NCBI RefSeq assembly: GCF_017813235.1
Contig: NZ_JAGISH010000002.1
Location: forward strand, 1-64,000
Source: Sagittula salina
GTDB taxonomy: Bacteria > Pseudomonadota > Alphaproteobacteria > Rhodobacterales > Rhodobacteraceae
DNA length: 64,000 nucleotides
Direction: 5' to 3'
The notes beneath the pieces were generated by a model that saw nothing but the letters and a program-made list of their open reading frames with translations, made no database searches and was not told the DNA's origin. Positions 60,104 to 64,000 of the stretch are shown here, in pieces; within the stretch, counting starts at the first letter, position 1; every line of letters starts with the position of its first letter. The translations under genes and the position numbers were made by a program.

Positions 60104-60903
60104 GGCCGGTCTCCTGAGATGGCTACCCCGGTGATGGCGGCGGCGGACAAGAGCAGGGTAAGCAGGGGTTCAAGCTCGAAGCCGCGGTACGCCGCCCCCG
60201 CGTCGATGGCACTGCCCAGCGGCTGCCCGCGCATCAGCGCCGCGAGGCAGGCCGCGCCGCCGGGCGAAAGGAGGTCGATGCGGGGGTCCAGCGCGGGCCG
60301 GGTGATGAGCAGATCCTCGGCCTCGGGGCGCGGCGGGGGCGTGGAAGGGTTCAGCGCGTGGCGGTGGATCTGCCGCAGCGGCCATGGCGAGCGGAGCAGT
60401 CGCAGCGCGGAGGCAAAGGTGAAGCGGACGCGCCCAAGCGCCTCGGGCGGCAGGGACTGCAGGCAACTGGCTTGGATGGGGACGCTATCGGCGGCGCGGT
60501 AGCTGAGGCGCAGGCTGTATTCCAGCCGCGCGACATCCGGCAACCAAGGCATATGTGCCAGATCGGGCCGTGTGACGAGGAAAGCGGAAAAGCGCGCGCC
60601 ATATAGCGGCATACGGGGGTCGGAGGGTGGATGCTCGCGCGCGTAGACCGAGGCGAGGCGGTCGAAATTTTCCGCCCCCAGCAGCGCGTGACAGGCGGGA
60701 AAGCCCGCGCTCAGCGCCTGTTTCAGCCCGTGGACCACGTTGTTGCGGTAGACCGCCAAGCGTCGTGGCGCCGCTCTGCCCTGCGCGTCGGTCAAGCCGT
60801 CTGGCGCAGGCCCCCCGGGGTCCATGAGCGGCCGGGAGAGAGCAGGGGCGAACGATGAAGTGAACGACGGGGCGGATGTCTTGGACACGAATGGCGGGGT
60901 CAT
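60100..60903 (-). CDS. bufC: BufC-like partner protein (DUF2063/HvfC-type)
   Basis: 267 residues. The RRLAVYRNNVVHGLKQALSAGFPACHALLG motif and the REHPPSDPRMPLYGARFSAFL run identify the family, which acts with the DUF692 enzyme. Probably binds the precursor during modification. Start ATG at 60903 overlaps the bufB stop by 4 bases. Confidence 0.88.
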   Translation of the reverse strand: MTPPFVSKTSAPSFTSSFAPALSRPLMDPGGPAPDGLTDAQGRAAPRRLAVYRNNVVHGLKQALSAGFPACHALLGAENFDRLASVYAREHPPSDPRMPLYGARFSAFLVTRPDLAHMPWLPDVARLEYSLRLSYRAADSVPIQASCLQSLPPEALGRVRFTFASALRLLRSPWPLRQIHRHALNPSTPPPRPEAEDLLITRPALDPRIDLLSPGGAACLAALMRGQPLGSAIDAGAAYRGFELEPLLTLLLSAAAITGVAISGDRP

Positions 60904-61790
60904 GCGAGGATCCTTTCGGCAGTCGAAGTCCGTTCTTCGGCGCGCGCAAGGGCGGCCCCGGCGCGGGCGGCTTCGACGGCGAGGTCGGCCCACGGCGGCA
61001 CGTCGTTGTCACGCTCGATCAGCAGCGGGCGCGGACCGGCGCTGTCGAGCACGAGGTCGAGCAGTGCCCAGACCGGATCGGCAACCGGGCTGCCGTGATC
61101 GTCGATCAGCAGCGGCGCGCCATGGTCATCCGAATCTTTGGCGTGTCCCGCGAGGTGGATCTCGCCCACCTCTGCCAGCGCGAAGCTGGCGATGTAGTCC
61201 TGCGCCGAGAAGTCGAGGTTGGTGGCCGAAACAAAGACGTTGTTGACGTCGAGCAACAGGCCACAGCCGGTGCGGTGCGCGATCTCCGAAAGAAACTCGG
61301 GCTCGGACCAGGTGCTTTGCTCGAAGGCAAGGTAAGAGGAGGGGTTTTCAAGAAGCATCCGCCGCCCGAGGTGATCCTGCACCTGGTCGATGTGGTCGCA
61401 GACGCAGGCCAGCGTCGCGGCGGTGTAGGGCAGGGGGAGGAGGTCGTTGAAATAGGCGCCGTCGTGGGTGGACCAGGCGAGGTGTTCCGAGAAGCTGGCG
61501 GGAGCGAGCCAGCCCAGCAGGTCGCTCAGCCGGTCGAGGTGGTCACGATCAAGTGGCGCGGGGCCTCCGATGGACAGGCCGACACCGTGCGCGGAAATCG
61601 GGAAGCGTTCGGCCAGTGCGCGCAGCTGCGCCAGAGGGCGACCGCCAAGACCGCCCGGCCCGCCCATGTAGTTCTCGGCGTGGATCTCCAGCCACGCGAC
61701 GGGTGCGGGGTCATCCAGCAGGGCGGTGAAGTGTTGCGGTTTGTAGCCGACGCCGGGGGCATCGGGCAACGTGCGGGTTGAATGGGGCAT
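60900..61790 (-). CDS. bufB: DUF692 multinuclear iron oxygenase (MNIO), bufferin maturase
   Basis: 296 residues. TIM-barrel enzyme: GVGYKPQHFTALLDDP, AWLEIHAENYMGG (metal ligands), SAHGVGLSIGG, FSEHLAWSTH, LLLDVNNVFVSATNLDF, EIHLAGHAKDSDDHGAPLLIDDHG (His and Asp ligands), typical of MNIO proteins. In bufferin systems the MNIO converts precursor cysteines to thiooxazoles. It is 69 bases downstream of the precursor gene. Confidence 0.92.
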   Translation of the reverse strand: MPHSTRTLPDAPGVGYKPQHFTALLDDPAPVAWLEIHAENYMGGPGGLGGRPLAQLRALAERFPISAHGVGLSIGGPAPLDRDHLDRLSDLLGWLAPASFSEHLAWSTHDGAYFNDLLPLPYTAATLACVCDHIDQVQDHLGRRMLLENPSSYLAFEQSTWSEPEFLSEIAHRTGCGLLLDVNNVFVSATNLDFSAQDYIASFALAEVGEIHLAGHAKDSDDHGAPLLIDDHGSPVADPVWALLDLVLDSAGPRPLLIERDNDVPPWADLAVEAARAGAALARAEERTSTAERILA

Positions 61791-61812
61791 GGCGTCCTCC
61801 GAAGGGGCCGGG

Positions 61813-61839
61813 GTAGGCCGGGGTACATCCCCGACCTAC
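61813..61839 (-). terminator. Hairpin between bufA and bufB
   Basis: GTAGG-C-CGGGG and CCCCG-A-CCTAC pair with single bulges around TACAT. No T-run, so it is more likely an attenuator or mRNA stabiliser that keeps precursor transcript in excess. Confidence 0.6.
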
Positions 61840-61858
61840 GGGAGCGATGCGTTTCGGC

Positions 61859-62161
61859 TCAGCTCTTCGGCAGGTCGCGTTCGAGCGCCTCGAGGCTGCC
61901 CATGCGGGACATGCCGTCCATGCCGGCGGGGAGTTCCATCGTCATGCAGGTGCCCTTGTCCACCAGTGTCCATGCGTTGCCCTGATAGTCCATGGTGGAA
62001 GTCCCTGCGCAGGTCGTCCCCGGCCCCGCGGCGCAGCCGTTCTCCCCGGCCAGCGCAACGCCATAGCATTTCTCCTGCTCGGCAGCCTGCGCGCCGGTGG
62101 CGGCGGTGAGCGCTGCGGTGAAGGCGCCGAGCAGCGCGGTCGTCTTGATGCGTGCGGTCAT
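61859..62161 (-). CDS. bufA: BufA1-like bufferin precursor (DUF2282)
   Basis: 100 residues. Signal peptide [26 protein letters not shown], then the DUF2282 pattern with four Cys: [32 protein letters not shown] and [12 protein letters not shown]. In characterised bufferins the two middle cysteines are modified to thiooxazoles by the DUF692 enzyme and the product binds copper in the periplasm. The C-terminal 25 residues are unlike the usual LGG end of the family. GGAGAGACACAGAC precedes the ATG. Confidence 0.88.
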   Translation of the reverse strand: MTARIKTTALLGAFTAALTAATGAQAAEQEKCYGVALAGENGCAAGPGTTCAGTSTMDYQGNAWTLVDKGTCMTMELPAGMDGMSRMGSLEALERDLPKS

Positions 62162-62504
62162 GTCTGTGTCTCTCCGATTGGGTGGTGATTGCGTCACCAG
62201 TGTTGCCGCCCTTGGGCCGGTCGCCCCGGCGGTGATCCAAGGGTGACGTCAGGGGAGAAACCGGGCCATTCACGGGCGCGTGGCTCACGCGGGCGTCAGC
62301 GGGCGTGAATACGGCGCCCCCAAAATGGCGTGCACCGGGGGAGAAGGGGAGAGGAGCGTAACAGATGACATCGGTTCACGCACCTTTCGGCGTGAATTGT
62401 TACAGCGCCGCCGGCGAGGGCGGCGTCGGCGGATCTTCGCACACGCAGAATGTCAGCAGTGTTACTGGCGGGTGGTCCCGAATGCAGGAGGTGCCGCCCG
62501 ATAA
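62162..62504. promoter_or_regulatory. Promoter region of the bufferin operon
   Basis: No gene supported in about 340 bases. It must hold the promoter of the buf operon on the minus strand. No copy of a clear metal-responsive box is recognised. A few GC-rich palindromes occur near 62270-62330. Confidence 0.5.
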
Positions 62505-62532
62505 GAAAAGGGCGGCCCCGATGGACCGCCCC
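62505..62532 (-). terminator. Terminator after thrS
   Basis: GGGGCGG and CCGCCC arms around an 11-base loop; on the minus strand the stem is followed by TTTTCTT. It separates thrS from the buf operon. Confidence 0.75.
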
Positions 62533-62555
62533 GTTTCTCCAGTGTAGCCCGCGCA

Positions 62556-64000
62556 TCAGCGCATGTCGGGCGGGGTCGCCTCTGTGCCCAGGTCTGCCAG
62601 GATGGCGTCGAGCGTCGCGGTGGAGGTCTGCTTCTCGCCAAGGCGGCGGACGGAGACGGTGCGTTCTTCGACCTCGCGGTGGCCCACGGCGAGGATCACA
62701 GGCACCTTGCCAAGGCTGTGCTCGCGGACCTTGTAGTTGATCTTCTCGTTACGGATATCCGCCTCGGCCCGGACGCCCGCCGCCTGCAGCGCCTGAACGA
62801 CCTCCGCAACGTAGTCGTCCGCCTCCGAGGTGATGGATGCCACGACCACCTGACGCGGCGCCAGCCAGAAGGGCAGCTTGCCGGAGTGCTCTTCGATCAG
62901 AATGCCGATGAAGCGCTCGAAGGAACCGAGGCAGGCGCGGTGCAGCATGACGGGGCGGTGCTTTTCACCATCCGCACCGATGTAGCTGGCGTCCAGCCGT
63001 TCGGGCAGCACGAAATCCACCTGGAAAGTGCCGCACTGCCAGACCCGGCCGATTGCGTCGGTCAGCGAGAATTCCAGCTTCGGGCCGTAGAAGGCGCCTT
63101 CGCCCGGGTTCATCTCCGGTTCGACGCCCGCCGCGCGGGTCGCCGCCAGCAGCGCTCCTTCGGCCTTGTCCCAGACCTCGTCCGACCCTGCGCGGGTTTC
63201 GGGGCGGTCACTGAACAGAACTCGGAAATCGGCAAAGCCGAGGTCCTTGTAGACCGCCGAGAGGAAGTCGATGAACTTCTGACACTCCGACGCGATCTGC
63301 TCTTCGGTGGCGAAGATATGCGCGTCGTCCTGCGTGAAGCCGCGCACCCGCATGATGCCGTGCAGCGCGCCCGAGGGTTCATAGCGCGCGCAGGACCCGA
63401 ATTCGGCCATGCGCAGCGGCAGGTCGCGGTAGGATTTCAGTCCGACCTTGAAGATCTCCACGTGGCAGGGGCAGTTCATCGGCTTGAGCGCGTTGACCGC
63501 CTTTTCACGGGCGTGTTCCTCGTCCACTTCAACGATGAACATATGCTCCTGATACTTGTCCCAGTGGCCGGACTTTTCCCACAGCTTGCGGTCGACGACC
63601 TGGGGCGTATTGACCTCCACATAGCCGCCACGGCGCTGCTGTCGGCGCATGTAGTCCTGCAGCATGGTGTAGATCGTCCAGCCGTTCGGGTGCCAGAAGA
63701 TCTGGCCGGGCGCCTCGGGCTGGAGGTGGAAGAGGTCCATCTCGCGGCCCAACTTGCGGTGATCGCGTTTCGCCGCTTCCTCGAGGAAGTTGAGGTGCGC
63801 CTTCAACTCCTCGCGGTTGCGGAAGCCGATTCCGGTGATGCGCTGCAGATTGCGGGAGGTGTCACCAAACCAATGCGCGCCGGAAACGCCCATCAGCTTG
63901 AACGCATCGCCGGGCAGCTGGCCGGTGTGCGACAGGTGCGGGCCGCGGCAGAGGTCCTGCCAGTCGCCGTGCCAGTACATGCGGATCGGCGCGTCGCCGG
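62556..64000 (-). CDS. thrS: Threonyl-tRNA synthetase, 3' part
   Basis: The window holds about 480 C-terminal residues; the start is beyond the right edge. Class II motifs: motif 2 around [30 protein letters not shown], motif 3 around [19 protein letters not shown], the zinc ligands in NCPCHVEIF and the C-terminal anticodon domain ([13 protein letters not shown] onwards). Charges tRNA-Thr. It begins in the window with the end of the TGS/editing part ([12 protein letters not shown]). Confidence 0.96.
   Translation of the reverse strand, partial: GDAPIRMYWHGDWQDLCRGPHLSHTGQLPGDAFKLMGVSGAHWFGDTSRNLQRITGIGFRNREELKAHLNFLEEAAKRDHRKLGREMDLFHLQPEAPGQIFWHPNGWTIYTMLQDYMRRQQRRGGYVEVNTPQVVDRKLWEKSGHWDKYQEHMFIVEVDEEHAREKAVNALKPMNCPCHVEIFKVGLKSYRDLPLRMAEFGSCARYEPSGALHGIMRVRGFTQDDAHIFATEEQIASECQKFIDFLSAVYKDLGFADFRVLFSDRPETRAGSDEVWDKAEGALLAATRAAGVEPEMNPGEGAFYGPKLEFSLTDAIGRVWQCGTFQVDFVLPERLDASYIGADGEKHRPVMLHRACLGSFERFIGILIEEHSGKLPFWLAPRQVVVASITSEADDYVAEVVQALQAAGVRAEADIRNEKINYKVREHSLGKVPVILAVGHREVEERTVSVRRLGEKQTSTATLDAILADLGTEATPPDMR

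Noticed and set aside
1..64000. CRISPR array or IS element
   Set aside because: Repeats are tandem without spacers, or single intergenic elements; no transposase or inverted terminal repeats around one were found.

Overview
The window looks like a chromosomal segment of a high-GC alphaproteobacterium of the Rhodobacteraceae/Roseobacter group. The evidence is uniformly GC-rich codon use, TRAP transporter operons, a soxBDAG sarcosine oxidase operon, a ccmI-ruvX-DUF1289 block, kynA/kynU, and abundant GC-rich intergenic hairpins. I recognise no rRNA, tRNA, CRISPR array or transposase gene. This is reading by eye, with no database search behind it.

Layout. 1-2985: the right end of a prophage or prophage remnant (endolysin of GH108 type, two small membrane proteins, tyrosine integrase) abutting the 5' end of dusA, a known integration target. 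2986-7532: dusA, an RTX repeat protein, DUF1289 protein, ruvX, ccmI. 7690-13486: sarcosine oxidase operon soxB-[small membrane protein]-soxD-soxA-soxG. 13588-20686: exported protein, superoxide dismutase, RarD-like permease, LOG-family protein, LysM protein, Atm1-type ABC exporter. 20782-25924: CAT-like acyltransferase, class I amidotransferase-like hydrolase, a 737-base gap with degenerate repeats, and a two-subunit molybdenum hydroxylase. 25990-30078: kynA, kynU, a short-chain dehydrogenase and an MBL-fold protein with a degenerate metal motif.

30400-45905 is a large sugar-acid catabolic region: RraA-like protein, IlvD/Edd-type dehydratase, two short-chain dehydrogenases, EamA permease, Gfo/Idh/MocA oxidoreductase, UxaA/GarD-type dehydratase, phytanoyl-CoA dioxygenase-like protein, TRAP dctPQM, a GntR/FadR regulator and an FAH-family hydrolase. 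A perfect 16-base palindrome, ATTTGGTATACCAAAT, precedes the dehydratase, and two matching sites lie between dctP and the gntR gene, so the region is probably one regulon. 46408-55867 holds a BKACE enzyme, a LysR regulator and a run of genes for a DUF1445 hydro-lyase-like protein, TRAP dctPQM, DUF2848, amidase, PxpB/KipI and PxpC/KipA. This is a plausible uptake and ring-opening route for a lactam or cyclic amide and the least understood system here. 56241-58920: metF with a divergent LysR gene, a small membrane protein and a cold-shock protein. 59211-64000: ArsC-like protein, a bufferin-type RiPP operon (BufA-like DUF2282 precursor, DUF692/MNIO enzyme, BufC-like partner, DoxX protein) and the 3' part of thrS.

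Two patterns run across the window that ordinary gene annotation does not explain. One is a composite intergenic element (a GGTATTTG...AACCAAAGAAGCAGG core with a nearby GGGGGC-AGC-GCCCCC hairpin) present in at least six places. The other is a set of short tandem duplications, most with an exact 12-base period but unrelated sequence, sitting at gene ends, inside tails and in intergenic DNA.
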